DNA of 64,000 nt from Sphingobacterium wenxiniae. Its GTDB lineage: Bacteria; Bacteroidota; Bacteroidia; Sphingobacteriales; Sphingobacteriaceae. The DNA lies in NCBI RefSeq assembly GCF_900116225.1, contig NZ_FOZZ01000007.1:124001-188000 (forward strand), given 5' to 3'. How positions within the stretch are numbered: position 1 is the stretch's first letter; each line of letters starts with the position of its first letter. Positions 54,180-64,000 of this stretch are shown here, piece after piece. The translations under genes and the position numbers were made by a program. Under the pieces are notes generated by a model. The model was not told where the DNA came from. It made no database searches and saw only the letters and a program-made list of their open reading frames with translations.

Positions 54180-54187
54180 TAAGTTTG
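54180..54187 (+). promoter_or_regulatory. -7 box of the toxin-antitoxin operon
   Basis: TAAGTTTG fits TAnnTTTG and lies 21 bp before the antitoxin ATG at 54209. Confidence 0.45.
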
Positions 54188-54208
54188 TATAATAAAGGGT
54201 GTTAAGTC

Positions 54209-54409
54209 ATGCAGATTATTCTTCAAAACGTACAGCAAAAGCATATCAAATTAATTACGGAATTAGCCAAAAATCTCGATATTCAAATCATAGGTACTGG
54301 CGAAGATGACAATTATTACCTCGATGCTATGCAGGAAGGTGAGAATAGCCCTCTTCTTGCAGAAGAAGAGAAAGTGTCTTTTTTGAAATCTTTACAAAAT
54401 GAAGATTGA
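54209..54409 (+). CDS. Antitoxin-like small protein
   Basis: This 66-residue acidic protein overlaps the toxin gene by 11 bp and precedes it, the usual antitoxin order. The N-terminal half alternates strand and helix (MQIILQNVQQKHIKLITELA). The C-terminal half (LLAEEEKVSFLKSLQ) would wrap the toxin. It lacks an obvious DNA-binding fold. The family is not identified; the role is inferred from position and size. Confidence 0.75.
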   Translation: MQIILQNVQQKHIKLITELAKNLDIQIIGTGEDDNYYLDAMQEGENSPLLAEEEKVSFLKSLQNED

Positions 54410-54665
54410 AATTAGATCGTCATTTGTCCGGGATGCAAAAAAGCTTCCGCTAAATAATCAGAAAAAGCTTGCTCAGGCAATTCAAGACATAGAGAAAGTA
54501 GATTCACTTACTGCACTCAGAAACATCAAGCAAATGAAAGGCAGTAGCAAGCCTGCATATCGTCTTCGTATTGAAGATTACAGATTGTGTTTTTATTATT
54601 TAGAAAATACTGCCGAACTTATTCGTATTTTACCTAGAAAGACAGTCTACCGCTATTTTCCTTAG
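54399..54665 (+). CDS. RelE/ParE-family toxin
   Basis: This 88-residue basic protein has the RelE/ParE layout: an N-terminal KIEIRSSFVRDAKKL strand and helices, GSSKPAYRLRIEDYRLCFYYLE beta core, and IRILPRKTVYRYF at the end. Such toxins cleave mRNA at the ribosome (RelE-type) or poison gyrase (ParE-type). The catalytic residues cannot be assigned surely, so the target is open. Translation is coupled to the antitoxin. Convergent with mutS. Confidence 0.87.
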   Translation: MKIEIRSSFVRDAKKLPLNNQKKLAQAIQDIEKVDSLTALRNIKQMKGSSKPAYRLRIEDYRLCFYYLENTAELIRILPRKTVYRYFP

Positions 54666-54675
54666 ATCAAGAATC

Positions 54676-57282
54676 TTAATTTTTCAACAAACGCTGTATC
54701 TCGTCCAACTTCATCAATGCTTCAACGGGTGTGAGAGTATTCACATCTAGATTATTCAGCATGTCACGGATTTTACTCAACACCGGATCGTCTATCGAGA
54801 ACATCTGTAGCTGATAAGCCTGTTTCTGTATCTTCCGCATACTATCCTTGATTTGTTCTCCTCCTGTACGTTCCTGTTCCAGACGTTTTAGAATTTCGCT
54901 CGCGCGTCCAATCAATTTAGGAGGCATACCTGCCAATTTTGCCACATGGATACCGAAGCTATGTTCCGAACCACCTGGCATCAGTTTCCGCAAGAAAATC
55001 ACTTTATTGCTCACCTCTTTCACTGTCACATTATAATTCTTAATGCGCGGCATCGAAGTCGTCAATTCATTCAGTTCATGGTAATGTGTTGCGAATAAGG
55101 TTTTGGCCTGTGCAGTAGGGTGGTTGTGCAGAAATTCAGCAATAGCCCAAGCGATGGAGATACCATCATACGTACTTGTTCCTCGCCCAATTTCATCTAA
55201 CAGGATTAAAGAACGATCAGAAAGGTTGTTCATGATGCTGGCGGTCTCGTTCATTTCCACCATAAAGGTCGACTCTCCTGAAGAAAGATTATCCGAAGCA
55301 CCTACGCGGGTAAAAATTTTGTCTACCAAACCGATATGTGCTTCCTTGGCTGGAACGAAGCAGCCTATCTGGGCCATCAGCACAATAAGGCCTGTCTGCC
55401 GAAGCAAAGCGGATTTACCCGCCATATTCGGCCCTGTAATTATAATAATCTGTTGCGTTTCCGGATCTAAAAAAGTATCATTGGTAATATAGTCCTCTCC
55501 TGTTGGCAGGTTCTTCTCAATAACGGGGTGCCGCCCCCCCTTAATATCCAACAATTTTCCCTCATTAACCGTAGGTTTCACATAGTAGTTCTTCTCGGCA
55601 ATAAGCGCAAAGTTCAAAAGTACATCCAATTTTGCGATTAACTGCGCATTTAGCTGTATCGGTTTAATATACTCCGCAATATCCAACGATAGTTCGGCGT
55701 AGATTCGTTGTTCGATCGCTTGTATCTTTTCCTCTGCCCCCAGTATCTGCTCCTCATATTCTTTCAACTCTTCGGTAATATAACGCTCTGCGTTTACCAA
55801 AGTCTGCTTCCGCACCCAGCTTTCTGGTACTTTATCCCTGTGTGTGTTGGTAACTTCAAGATAATAGCCAAACACGTTGTTGAAAGCTATTTTCAAGGAT
55901 GGTATACCTGTTGCCTCTGATTCACGTTTTTGAATCTCCAGCAGGTAATCTTTACCCCCAAAAGCAACCTTACGCAGCTTGTCTAAATCCTCGTCCACAC
56001 CATTGGCAATCACATTTCCTTTATTCAGTGCTACGGGAGGTTCAGCCTGTAGTGTACGTTCAATCTTATCACGAATCAGTTGACAGATATTCAACTGTTC
56101 AGAAATAATCCGAAGAGCCTCTGATTCCGGCACATCAGTAAGGTTTTTCAGTTTTTCAACAGCATAAAGCGCACGTTTTAATTGGATGATTTCTCTTGGG
56201 TTAGCTTTCTGCAAACCAATTTTAGAAATCAATCTTTCCAAATCTCCCACCTGCTTAATCTCTTGGATAAGCTCATCACGCAGAGAGCGATTATTATGGA
56301 AATAATCGACCACATTGAGTCGTTCCTGTATAGATTTCAAATCCTTCAACGGCATAACAATCCAACGCTTAAGCAAGCGCGCGCCCATTGGTGAAGAAGT
56401 TTGATCCAGTACATCCGATAGGGTAATGGCATTTTCATTTGCTGAACCGATCAGTTCCAGGTTACGAATGGTAAACTTGTCCAACCACATGAAGCGATCT
56501 TCCTCTATACGCGACACATTGGATATATGTTGCAGATTACGGTGTTCAGTTTCGTTGAGGTAATGCAAAGCTACACCTGCAGAAATAATACCTATTGGCA
56601 TACGATCTATGCCAAAACCTTTCATGGATTTCACTTCAAAATGTTTCAGTAAGCTTTCTTCCGCATAATCGCCCGTATAAGGCCATTCATCCAAGGTATA
56701 GGTGTAATATTGGGAGCCAAACTGCTCTACAAAATCTTTAAATTGTTTCTTGGGTAAAATAATTTCCGTTGGCTTGAACCCCTGCAACAGCTTGTCAATA
56801 TAATTTGCCGGTCCTTGGGCAACTAAAAATTCACCGGTTGAGATATCCAAAAAAGAAATCCCATACTGTCCCTTATCACTAAAAATAGATGCTAAATAAT
56901 TATTGGCTTTTTGCTGGACAATATTATCATTATACGAAACCCCAGGAGTTACCAATTCAGTTACACCACGCTTCACAATGGTCTTGGTCTGTTTGGGGTC
57001 TTCCAATTGATCACAAATAGCTACACGTTGTCCCGCACGGACCAATTTCGGCAGATAAGTTTCCAAAGAGTGATGTGGAAAACCTGCCAAAGCTGTTTCC
57101 GCCTCCGTCCCGTTTCCTCTTTTGGTTAAAACAATACCCAAAATACCGGCAGCCTTCACAGCATCCTCACCAAACGTCTCGTAAAAATCCCCTACTCTAA
57201 ACAGCAATAACGCCCCAGGATACTTCGCCTTAATGGTGTTATACTGCTGCATTAAAGGGGTTTGCTTCTTCGCCTTTGCCAA
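54676..57282 (-). CDS. mutS: DNA mismatch repair protein MutS
   Basis: MutS recognises mismatches and loads MutL. Starting from the TTG at 57282 gives 868 residues beginning (M)[13 protein letters not shown], the usual family N-terminus. An open frame runs 91 codons further upstream but has no similarity and would run into the divergent mtgA. The mismatch-contacting F-x-E is in [14 protein letters not shown] (about 24-37). The Walker A motif GPNMAGKS and a [12 protein letters not shown]alker B block follow. The protein is complete and ends near the convergent toxin gene. Confidence 0.96.
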   Translation of the reverse strand: MAKAKKQTPLMQQYNTIKAKYPGALLLFRVGDFYETFGEDAVKAAGILGIVLTKRGNGTEAETALAGFPHHSLETYLPKLVRAGQRVAICDQLEDPKQTKTIVKRGVTELVTPGVSYNDNIVQQKANNYLASIFSDKGQYGISFLDISTGEFLVAQGPANYIDKLLQGFKPTEIILPKKQFKDFVEQFGSQYYTYTLDEWPYTGDYAEESLLKHFEVKSMKGFGIDRMPIGIISAGVALHYLNETEHRNLQHISNVSRIEEDRFMWLDKFTIRNLELIGSANENAITLSDVLDQTSSPMGARLLKRWIVMPLKDLKSIQERLNVVDYFHNNRSLRDELIQEIKQVGDLERLISKIGLQKANPREIIQLKRALYAVEKLKNLTDVPESEALRIISEQLNICQLIRDKIERTLQAEPPVALNKGNVIANGVDEDLDKLRKVAFGGKDYLLEIQKRESEATGIPSLKIAFNNVFGYYLEVTNTHRDKVPESWVRKQTLVNAERYITEELKEYEEQILGAEEKIQAIEQRIYAELSLDIAEYIKPIQLNAQLIAKLDVLLNFALIAEKNYYVKPTVNEGKLLDIKGGRHPVIEKNLPTGEDYITNDTFLDPETQQIIIITGPNMAGKSALLRQTGLIVLMAQIGCFVPAKEAHIGLVDKIFTRVGASDNLSSGESTFMVEMNETASIMNNLSDRSLILLDEIGRGTSTYDGISIAWAIAEFLHNHPTAQAKTLFATHYHELNELTTSMPRIKNYNVTVKEVSNKVIFLRKLMPGGSEHSFGIHVAKLAGMPPKLIGRASEILKRLEQERTGGEQIKDSMRKIQKQAYQLQMFSIDDPVLSKIRDMLNNLDVNTLTPVEALMKLDEIQRLLKN

Positions 57283-57329
57283 TGGTCTTCGATTTTTAGT
57301 AAGCCGTAAAAATAAGGGAAATGGGTGGA

Positions 57330-57368
57330 TTTGGCAAGGTGAAAGAAAGGAAAAATTCCCTAATTTTG
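57330..57368 (+). promoter_or_regulatory. mtgA promoter
   Basis: TAATTTTG (57361-57368) is a good -7 box 20 bp before the mtgA ATG. TTTG at 57330-57333 is at a long spacing of 27 bp, so the -33 match is weak. Confidence 0.4.
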
Positions 57369-57388
57369 CCGCACAAACCACAAGTGAA

Positions 57389-58129
57389 ATGGCAATCAAA
57401 CGTTCAACAACGAAAAAAAAGAACACACGCAAGAAACAAACTACCAAAAGTTGGAAGCGGAAAATAGGAGTTTGGTCGCTAAGGATTGTTGGAGGCTTTT
57501 TTGTGTTAACTATCTTTTGGGTATTGTCGCTTACTTTCATTAACCCACCAGTCACTTACCTACAGTTGAAAAGAGGATTTGAACGAAAAACTGCAGGTAA
57601 AGAATGGAAGCTGGAAAAAGAGTGGTTGTCTTATGATGACATGTCTGACAATTTAAAGCGAGCAGCTATTGCTGGCGAAGATGCACATTTTTTAACACAC
57701 AATGGTTTCGACACCAAGGCTATCAAAGAAGCATTTGAGAAAAACCAAGAAGGGAAAAGGTTACGAGGAGGGAGTACCATCAGCCAACAGGTTGCCAAAA
57801 ATGTTTTTCTTTGGCCAAATCGTTCATGGCTAAGAAAAGGTCTGGAGAGCTATTTTACCGTTCTAATTGAAGTTTTCTGGAGCAAAAAACGCATTTTGGA
57901 AGTATACCTCAATGTCATTGAAATGGGACAAGGCGTGTACGGTGCAGAAGCTGCTGCCAAATACTATTTTCATAAATCTGCCCGTAGCTTGACTAAAAAG
58001 GAAGCTGCACTTATTATTGCTATTTTACCCAGCCCGCAGAAATGGGATGCGCGACGGCCATCCGCTTACGTCAACCGAAGGGCAAATAACATTGTGCGAT
58101 ATATGGGGTATTACAGTATTCCTAAATAA
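57389..58129 (+). CDS. mtgA: Monofunctional biosynthetic peptidoglycan transglycosylase
   Basis: MtgA polymerises lipid II into glycan strands. The ATG at 57389 gives 246 residues: a basic N-terminus, a membrane helix at about 30-50 and the GT51 domain. An upstream frame from 57233 overlaps mutS and is rejected. The catalytic glutamate is in [13 protein letters not shown], followed by [12 protein letters not shown] and the [22 protein letters not shown] block. No transpeptidase domain follows. Confidence 0.95.
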   Translation: MAIKRSTTKKKNTRKKQTTKSWKRKIGVWSLRIVGGFFVLTIFWVLSLTFINPPVTYLQLKRGFERKTAGKEWKLEKEWLSYDDMSDNLKRAAIAGEDAHFLTHNGFDTKAIKEAFEKNQEGKRLRGGSTISQQVAKNVFLWPNRSWLRKGLESYFTVLIEVFWSKKRILEVYLNVIEMGQGVYGAEAAAKYYFHKSARSLTKKEAALIIAILPSPQKWDARRPSAYVNRRANNIVRYMGYYSIPK

Positions 58130-58168
58130 AAGAGGTCTTGCCTGTAGGCAAGACCTCTTTTATTTAGG
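58121..58168. terminator. Bidirectional terminator, mtgA and GH30 operon
   Basis: Perfect 22-bp arms (58121-58142 and 58147-58168, core GAGGTCTTGCC) and a TGTA loop include the mtgA stop codon. The convergent operon ends just beyond, at 58176. Confidence 0.92.
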
Positions 58169-58175
58169 AAGTTTA

Positions 58176-59501
58176 TTACTTCTTGGTAACGGTCAATTTC
58201 GCATTGCTAACTCCACCACTAACATCGACAACAAATACATAAGTTGCTCCCGCCTCCAATGTTTTGCCACTTTGAACACCTAAGTTTCCTGGATCACGTC
58301 CATTATCACCGTCTCCTACATATACAACATCACCATCTGTTGTCAGGTTATCATTTTTAAACTCTCCTCCCCAGTTTTTCTGGTGGAAAAATTTAAAGTT
58401 AATATCATCAGCTCTCACCTGTTGCCCTGCTACAACCGTAACCTGATATTTTTTATCACCAATTGGTGCCATACATAGTGCTTTGCCGGTATCCCACCCC
58501 ACTTGATTGCTCAATGCAGGTTTGCCGATACCATCGCCAATAATCCATATTGCACCCGTTCCATCAGCATTCAATGTCGCAAAGTCAGTGCCATTCATGG
58601 CCTCCACAATGAAGTATTTTTTATCAAACTTCGCCGTGATTTTGTACTTTCCGCTAATAGCTTGGAAAGTGTATTTATCTCCCTCTTGCTTCAGGTAGTC
58701 ACTATCTATCCACCACGTATCGATGTCCGCAATGCCATCAATGTTTATCTCCGCACCATTCTCCAATTGTAAGTCGATAAAATACGTATTATCATCAACC
58801 ATCGTCAGTTCGGTGTCGTTAATTTTATAACTCACAAACGGAGCTGCTGCATACGTCAAGGTATTGAACTGCACTGTATAATTCCCTGCCGAATAATTCG
58901 AAAACGGAATGACCTGCATCGTTCCTTCTTTCACATTATCGCCTTCCCAACCAAAGTTAATGACATTGCCATGCTCACCGTAAGCAGGAGCTTGAATATA
59001 GCCCTGTACCTTTTGTGGAAAATCTTCTGTTACAGCATATTCATAACCCGATAGTTTTTCCATCTTATAGGTCTCATCACCCACAATAAGGTTCAGAAAC
59101 GGAAAATCAGGACGGGACAACGGCAATTCTTTTGTTTCCTCCACCGTAACCATCCCCACGTTCTGCAACACAAACTTTAATGTCGCCGTACCATTTGGAA
59201 TATTCGCCAGATAAGGAACATAAATCTTACCCGAATAATCGCCATACTCTTTGGTACGTATCGTGTGTTCAGAAACTAAGTCTTCACTGTAGTACAGCTG
59301 TACTTTCAAGGTTGAAAGCGCTGTTCCCTGATCAGTAACACCCACTTTAAACGATAAGCTATCTCCGAAGAAAGCACTATTGGGTACTTCCTTCAAATCT
59401 AACGAAGGATTTCCTCCGCCTAAAGGATATTTGTAGTCCTCTTTACAGCCGACAAAGGCTATAAACAGGCTAAATGCAAAATATTTTATATACTTTTTCA
59501 T
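58176..59501 (-). CDS. Surface glycan-binding-like lipoprotein of the GH30 locus
   Basis: This 441-residue lipoprotein has a lipobox (FVGC, cysteine at residue 19) followed by about five Ig- and module-like beta domains (for instance DSLSFKVGVTDQGTALSTLK at about 47-66 and GAIWIIGDGIGKP at about 315-327). It has no catalytic motif. Position at the end of the second SusCD operon suggests a surface glycan-binding role. The specificity is unknown. Confidence 0.8.
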   Translation of the reverse strand: MKKYIKYFAFSLFIAFVGCKEDYKYPLGGGNPSLDLKEVPNSAFFGDSLSFKVGVTDQGTALSTLKVQLYYSEDLVSEHTIRTKEYGDYSGKIYVPYLANIPNGTATLKFVLQNVGMVTVEETKELPLSRPDFPFLNLIVGDETYKMEKLSGYEYAVTEDFPQKVQGYIQAPAYGEHGNVINFGWEGDNVKEGTMQVIPFSNYSAGNYTVQFNTLTYAAAPFVSYKINDTELTMVDDNTYFIDLQLENGAEINIDGIADIDTWWIDSDYLKQEGDKYTFQAISGKYKITAKFDKKYFIVEAMNGTDFATLNADGTGAIWIIGDGIGKPALSNQVGWDTGKALCMAPIGDKKYQVTVVAGQQVRADDINFKFFHQKNWGGEFKNDNLTTDGDVVYVGDGDNGRDPGNLGVQSGKTLEAGATYVFVVDVSGGVSNAKLTVTKK

Positions 59502-59557
59502 CTTTCCATACTAAGTTTACGTATCTCAACGGAACAAATCTGCCCGTTATACTTCGT

Positions 59558-61051
59558 TTATTTTTTCCATTTGTAAGACACCACTGATTTTGCCGGGATC
59601 TCATAGCTAAAATGGTTTTTCCCATCTGCGATAGTGATTCTTGTGATCTCATTTTTATCGTTGGCCAGCACGACAGCATAACTGCCATCCGGATTTTTGA
59701 ACACCGAATAAATAACATCCCTATCGTCAAGTCCTTGCGAACCGATACGTACCGCCCCCGGCTGTACCACAGCCGACAAATGGCTGATGATATAGTAATG
59801 AGAGTTGCGCGTAATGGTCTTATAGTTTGAAGATTGAATATCCACGGCTCCATAACAAGTCTGACATCCGCCATCACGATTAGGTCCTCGCTCATTATCC
59901 AGCATAAGGTTCCAAACGATGACCGCCTTACACCAGTTGTTAACCGTTCCTAATCCCACCTCTTTCATATCTTCCAAAAGACGACGGCCTAAATTCTGTC
60001 CATCGTTCCACGTGCCAATAGAAGTTTCCGTAAAAATCAACTCCTTATCCGGTGCTTTGCTACGGATATCCAATAGTTCAGCTTTGTCTCCTCCATAATT
60101 GTGGTATGCAGAACCTGCAAAATATTGCGCGGCTTGCGGATCATTGAAAATCTGGATCGGATAATCATTTTGGCTCGCAATGTTATCATAATTGTAATTA
60201 TGATCAAAAGCATAGATCTTGGTTTGCAAACCTGCTTGCTTGATCTGCGGGCCAAGTTCATCCCGCACAAAAGCCTGCTGTTCCGACCAATGCATTAGCA
60301 TCGATGCAGAATTACCTGCATTAAGCGGCTCATTCTGGGGGGTAACGCCATATATTTTGATCCCTTCTGCTTCCATCGCTTTAATCCATTTCACAAAATA
60401 TGTAGCATAATCTTTATAATAAGAAGGATTCAGATGTCCACCAGTCCAGGAATTATACGGATTCAGATTCGTTAAGTTATTGACTTTCATCCAGCGTGGA
60501 GCTGTCCAAGGCGAACCCAATATTTTAATATTTGGGTTTATCGCTAAGATTTCTTTGAGAATAGGGATCACAAATTTTGTTTCTTCTTCTTGAAGACCAA
60601 AATTTTCCAATCCAGGTTCATCATTCAATGTATATTCACTCAGTGAGAAGTCTGAACAACCTATCGCTATACGGATATAACTATGACCATAACCTTCTGT
60701 GGTTGAAAAAGTTTCTTTTAAGAACTTAGTTCTGTCCGCAGCATTCATTTTTAAAAGATTATATGCCGAAGAACCTGTAACCGCAGTACCAAAGCCATCC
60801 ATCGTTTGATAAGTTTGGCTCTCGTTGATCGTTATGGTGCGTGGCGACATATTGGACGTAGTGCTGAAAGCAACCAATGATTTTTTCAACTCTTGTGAGC
60901 GATCGCTTGTCGTTGTATAGACCGTAACTTCTCCCTCCTGCGGCGGTTCTGGCAACTCTGGTGGAACAACAGGTTTGTCCGAACCACAGGCGTGCAAGAA
61001 TACAGTCAAAAGAGAGGATAATATCACGGATTTTTTCATTTGTAATTTCAT
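59558..61051 (-). CDS. Glycoside hydrolase family 30 lipoprotein
   Basis: This 497-residue enzyme has a lipobox (LHAC, cysteine at residue 22) and the GH30 TIM barrel plus beta domain. The acid/base E241 is in GVTPQNEP and the nucleophile E342 in IFTETSIGTW. GH30 enzymes act on beta-1,6-glucan, glucosylceramide or xylan; TETSIGTW and the DGFGTAVTGSSAYNL start fit the glucosylceramidase/beta-1,6-glucanase side rather than xylanase. The locus probably degrades fungal-type beta-1,6-glucan; this is inference. It lies 9 bp after the susD gene. Confidence 0.93.
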   Translation of the reverse strand: MKLQMKKSVILSSLLTVFLHACGSDKPVVPPELPEPPQEGEVTVYTTTSDRSQELKKSLVAFSTTSNMSPRTITINESQTYQTMDGFGTAVTGSSAYNLLKMNAADRTKFLKETFSTTEGYGHSYIRIAIGCSDFSLSEYTLNDEPGLENFGLQEEETKFVIPILKEILAINPNIKILGSPWTAPRWMKVNNLTNLNPYNSWTGGHLNPSYYKDYATYFVKWIKAMEAEGIKIYGVTPQNEPLNAGNSASMLMHWSEQQAFVRDELGPQIKQAGLQTKIYAFDHNYNYDNIASQNDYPIQIFNDPQAAQYFAGSAYHNYGGDKAELLDIRSKAPDKELIFTETSIGTWNDGQNLGRRLLEDMKEVGLGTVNNWCKAVIVWNLMLDNERGPNRDGGCQTCYGAVDIQSSNYKTITRNSHYYIISHLSAVVQPGAVRIGSQGLDDRDVIYSVFKNPDGSYAVVLANDKNEITRITIADGKNHFSYEIPAKSVVSYKWKK

Positions 61052-61060
61052 GTTTCGTTA

Positions 61061-62587
61061 TTAATAGCCAAGGTTTTGTTTCAAATTCGGGTTCTGGTCG
61101 ATAATCGACTGCGGAATTGGAAGTTTATAAGAGTGCTCGTTGAATGGATAGACCTGCGGTCTTCTCCCTGAATCTTTCGCATATACTGCATTCATCACTT
61201 CCTCCACTTTGTTCCATCTTACCAAGTCAAACCAACGCTCACCCTCAAAAGCCAGTTCTAACCTTCTTTCTTTCATCAAAACTTGAAACAGGGCGTCTCT
61301 GTTTGAGCGTACACTGCTTGGAATTTGTGGTAAATTAACCCGACCACGAATTTGATCCAAGATAACCGCAGCTCCTTCCAAGTCAGAAGAACCTAAGAGA
61401 AGCGCTTCCGCTTTGAGCAACAGAATATCCGCATAACGGTATTTGATAATACTGTTCAATGCCGAACGGGTTTTGTACATAAACGGATAATTGTTTGCTG
61501 GATAATAGTTACTCCATGTAGCCTCATAATACACAATAGACTCCTCGTAGCGAATCTGATCGCCTTCATCGGTAAAGGTTTTAATCAGATCGCGAGACGG
61601 TGTAATCCATTTTGCCCAAGTAAAGTTAGAGTTATAGTTGATCAAATCCCGTCCAAACATCCAAGTTACCCAGTTTCCACTACCAGAGAAAAACTGTGCT
61701 TCTAAGATAGACTCACGCGTATTGCGCATTTTTGCATCCGTATTATCACCATTCATACCAAATAGGTTGGTAAAGTCCTCTTCCAAAGCGAAACCATCTG
61801 AGGCCAATTCATCCGCATATTGGACAACTTTATTGTAATCCTGCAATGGCTTCTCGGCATACACTTTCGCCAATAAAGCCCTTGCCACCGATTTTGTGAA
61901 TTTTGTTTTATCCGAAGCATTATTATTTGGAGCAAACTGCAATGCTTCTAATAGGTCTTGTTCAATCTGTTGATACGCTTCCTCTTCGGTATTTTGTACT
62001 GGGAAATAATCATCATATACTTCACCTATTGTTTCAGAAGTAATATCCCCTGCTTCTGTTGTGATAACTGGAATATTTCCCCATAACCGTACCATATCAA
62101 AAAGAACCATAGCACGGAAGATCTTAGCTTCTGCTTTCAACTGTTGGCGCTCAGCTGTAGACAACGTATTATCTGCAACATCATCAATATTTACTATCAA
62201 GCGGTTAGCCCGCGCCACATCTTCCATATAACGATTCCAGTCACGACTTAAAACAGAGTTGGAGCCTTCAATTGCATTATTTTCAAACGGCAAAACCTCT
62301 GCTCCAGTCGTCCCTGCGTAAGCATTATCTGCATGCACATCAGCAATCAATAACAAATCCATGTACCAATGCTCTTGTCTATCACGCATCTGGTTATAAA
62401 GCGTGGTCATATGACTTAGCACAGCAGCCTTATCTTTAAAAGCCACGTATTCCCCTTCTTCATTTACACCCTCCGTCACATCAGAGTATGTATCTAAAGG
62501 ATCTTTATCTAAGGAACAACTGAACAACACTGCCAAACTGCACAGCATTGCGGTTGTATATATTATATATCTTTTCATGATCTTCAC
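61061..62587 (-). CDS. susD: SusD/RagB family glycan-binding lipoprotein
   Basis: This 508-residue partner of the downstream-window SusC has a lipobox (LFSC, cysteine near residue 24). It shows the SusD blocks FRAMVLFDMVRLWGNIPVITTE (about 158-179), KVYAEKPLQDYNKVVQYAD and the C-terminal RRLELAFEGERWFDLVRWNK. It should bind the oligosaccharide released by GH30. It is 9 bp after susC. Confidence 0.94.
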   Translation of the reverse strand: MKIMKRYIIYTTAMLCSLAVLFSCSLDKDPLDTYSDVTEGVNEEGEYVAFKDKAAVLSHMTTLYNQMRDRQEHWYMDLLLIADVHADNAYAGTTGAEVLPFENNAIEGSNSVLSRDWNRYMEDVARANRLIVNIDDVADNTLSTAERQQLKAEAKIFRAMVLFDMVRLWGNIPVITTEAGDITSETIGEVYDDYFPVQNTEEEAYQQIEQDLLEALQFAPNNNASDKTKFTKSVARALLAKVYAEKPLQDYNKVVQYADELASDGFALEEDFTNLFGMNGDNTDAKMRNTRESILEAQFFSGSGNWVTWMFGRDLINYNSNFTWAKWITPSRDLIKTFTDEGDQIRYEESIVYYEATWSNYYPANNYPFMYKTRSALNSIIKYRYADILLLKAEALLLGSSDLEGAAVILDQIRGRVNLPQIPSSVRSNRDALFQVLMKERRLELAFEGERWFDLVRWNKVEEVMNAVYAKDSGRRPQVYPFNEHSYKLPIPQSIIDQNPNLKQNLGY

Positions 62588-62596
62588 TTTATCTGT

Positions 62597-64000
62597 TTAA
62601 AACTCAAGACTTAACCCAACAACAAACGAACGACTCTGCGGATAGGTTCCCCAATCGATCCCTTGCACAGCACCATTTCCTCCCCATTGGTTGACTTCTG
62701 GATCTAAGCCCGTATATTTTGTCAACGTTAGGATATTGCTGACCGACACGAAAGGTTGCAACTTGCGTACACCAATACGAGACAAGCTACTCGTAGGAAT
62801 ATCGTAAGACAAGGAAACATTCTTTAATCGCAAGAAGCTTCCATCTTCTACAAAATAGGTAGAGTTCTTTATGTCAAATCCTGCTTTTGGAATAAACGTT
62901 TCTTGTCCGGGCACACGCCATCTTTCCAAGACACGTGTAGATTGGTTCCTACCACTATACATGCCTTCCGTTTCGATACGCGAGGCATTAAAGATGTCGT
63001 TGCCGTAAGAACCTTGAAGGAATACGCTCAGGTTAAAACCTTTGTAGCTAAAGTTATTCGTCATACCGAATATAAAATCTGGATTAGGGTCACCGATATA
63101 TGTTCTATCGGAAGACGAAATCTTACCGTCATTATTCAAATCACGATAATTCAGTTCACCAGTCTCTGGATTCACACCATCACTGATATAGCCAAAGAAA
63201 CCACCTAAAGACCGTCCCGGTTCGTTGCGTACCACATCTTCATTGACTACCTCAGAAGTGCGTGCCGTGTTATAGATTTTCTGCAATTCCAGTTTCTCTA
63301 AACGGTTGCGGTTGAAAGAAATATTGAAATCCGTAGACCATTGTAATACCTTCTCAATATTCTTACTGTTTACATTGACCTCAAATCCGCGATTGCTCAT
63401 CTCGCCTTCATTACGCACAATGTTGTTAGCCGCAGCAGCTCCTGCAGGCAGGCTAACATACATCAGCATATCACGCGTATATTTATGGTAGTAATCCAAG
63501 TTTACGTTCAAACGATTGTTGAAAGCCGAAAAATCGAGTCCGATATTTGTCTGTCTTGTTGTTTCCCAGCGCAAGTCAGGTGTTCTTAGATTCGCTTGGG
63601 TAATCGTCGGCAACGCATTTTCCTGTCCTGTGACGAACCACTGTATCCGATTGATGTTATAGCGTTGCAAATAGGCATAATCACCTACACCAGATTGGTT
63701 CCCGGTCTCACCCCAACCACCGCGGATTTTCAAATCGTTTAGCCATGACACATCCGAAAGGAAATCTTCAGCAGACAAACGCCAAGCGGCCGATACAGAA
63801 GGGAAAATTCCCCAACGATGATCCGGGTGCAATTTAGAAGAACCATCCGCACGTAAATTAGCTGTAACCAAATATTTACTGTCAAAATTATAGGAAGCAC
63901 GACCAAAATAAGACATAATAGCCCACTGAGATGCTCCCGAACCTGTACCTGTCCAAGAAATTTTGTTCGCGGCATTTAAAGTTTCTATCAGGTCATTTCT
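62597..64000 (-). CDS. susC: SusC/RagA TonB-linked transporter (C-terminal part)
   Basis: The frame stays open to the right window edge, so only the last 467 residues are seen: much of the barrel, with typical repeats (YLVTANLRADGSSKLHPDHR, WRLSAEDFLSD) and a C-terminal EF, as usual for SusC. The signal peptide, regulatory domain and plug lie outside the window. It is the first visible gene of the GH30 operon. Confidence 0.93.
   Translation of the reverse strand, partial: RNDLIETLNAANKISWTGTGSGASQWAIMSYFGRASYNFDSKYLVTANLRADGSSKLHPDHRWGIFPSVSAAWRLSAEDFLSDVSWLNDLKIRGGWGETGNQSGVGDYAYLQRYNINRIQWFVTGQENALPTITQANLRTPDLRWETTRQTNIGLDFSAFNNRLNVNLDYYHKYTRDMLMYVSLPAGAAAANNIVRNEGEMSNRGFEVNVNSKNIEKVLQWSTDFNISFNRNRLEKLELQKIYNTARTSEVVNEDVVRNEPGRSLGGFFGYISDGVNPETGELNYRDLNNDGKISSSDRTYIGDPNPDFIFGMTNNFSYKGFNLSVFLQGSYGNDIFNASRIETEGMYSGRNQSTRVLERWRVPGQETFIPKAGFDIKNSTYFVEDGSFLRLKNVSLSYDIPTSSLSRIGVRKLQPFVSVSNILTLTKYTGLDPEVNQWGGNGAVQGIDWGTYPQSRSFVVGLSLEF

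Noticed and set aside
57283..57555. Upstream 91-codon extension of mutS
   Set aside because: It has no similarity to MutS, is hydrophobic by chance, and runs across the divergent mtgA start. The TTG at 57282 restores the usual N-terminus.

Overview
The window looks like a chromosome segment from a Bacteroidota bacterium, most likely a Sphingobacterium-like member of the Sphingobacteriaceae (the genus is an inference). Signs of this are two SusC/SusD outer-membrane uptake loci, many lipoproteins with a late lipobox, and Bacteroidota-type promoters (TTTG, about 19 bp, TAnnTTTG). Spacers are AT-rich and carry perfect bidirectional terminator hairpins. I see no rRNA, no tRNA, no CRISPR array, and no transposase or integrase gene.

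Layout. 1-12 kb is housekeeping: a membrane zinc peptidase, DUF488, an ECF sigma factor, glyA, an IscA/HesB protein, hemL, a lipoprotein, and a leftward arginine cluster (GNAT, argG, GNAT, argC). That cluster is preceded by a possible leader-peptide attenuator. 12-21 kb carries a prolyl oligopeptidase lipoprotein, an S8 protease, recA, nth, a deoxyhypusine synthase homologue and several small proteins. 21-32.6 kb is an alpha-glucan locus: a leftward operon of GH13 amylase, SusC, SusD and SusE-like protein with a LacI-type operator in front, a divergent GPH/MFS sugar transporter, and a lacI regulator downstream of a dipeptide epimerase gene. 33-41 kb has an AraC regulator, a 21-bp tandem array, two hypotheticals, a three-gene overlapping operon (USP-like, membrane protein, YoaK) and a two-component system. 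40.7-45 kb holds a His/Cys-rich protein next to a TonB receptor with an N-terminal heavy-metal-binding domain, then maf and a kdsC-like gene. 46-58 kb is dprA, an MHS transporter, the SRP RNA, accD, a merR gene, a phosphoesterase, trmN6, a second 21-bp array, an outer-membrane protein, a toxin-antitoxin pair, mutS and mtgA. 58-64 kb is a second glycan locus (SusC, cut by the window end, then SusD, GH30 and a surface lipoprotein).

The least explained content is non-coding. There are three copies of a structured element of about 0.57-0.72 kb with inverted terminal repeats, four copies of a 33-bp palindrome (one nested inside the large element), and two 21-bp-period degenerate tandem arrays. There are also a composite inverted-repeat island at about 32.8-33.05 kb, a 20-bp perfect inverted repeat at 34.6 kb, and the stem-rich arginine leader at 11.2-11.4 kb. 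These are the best candidates for undescribed biology here. No protein-level novel system is evident.
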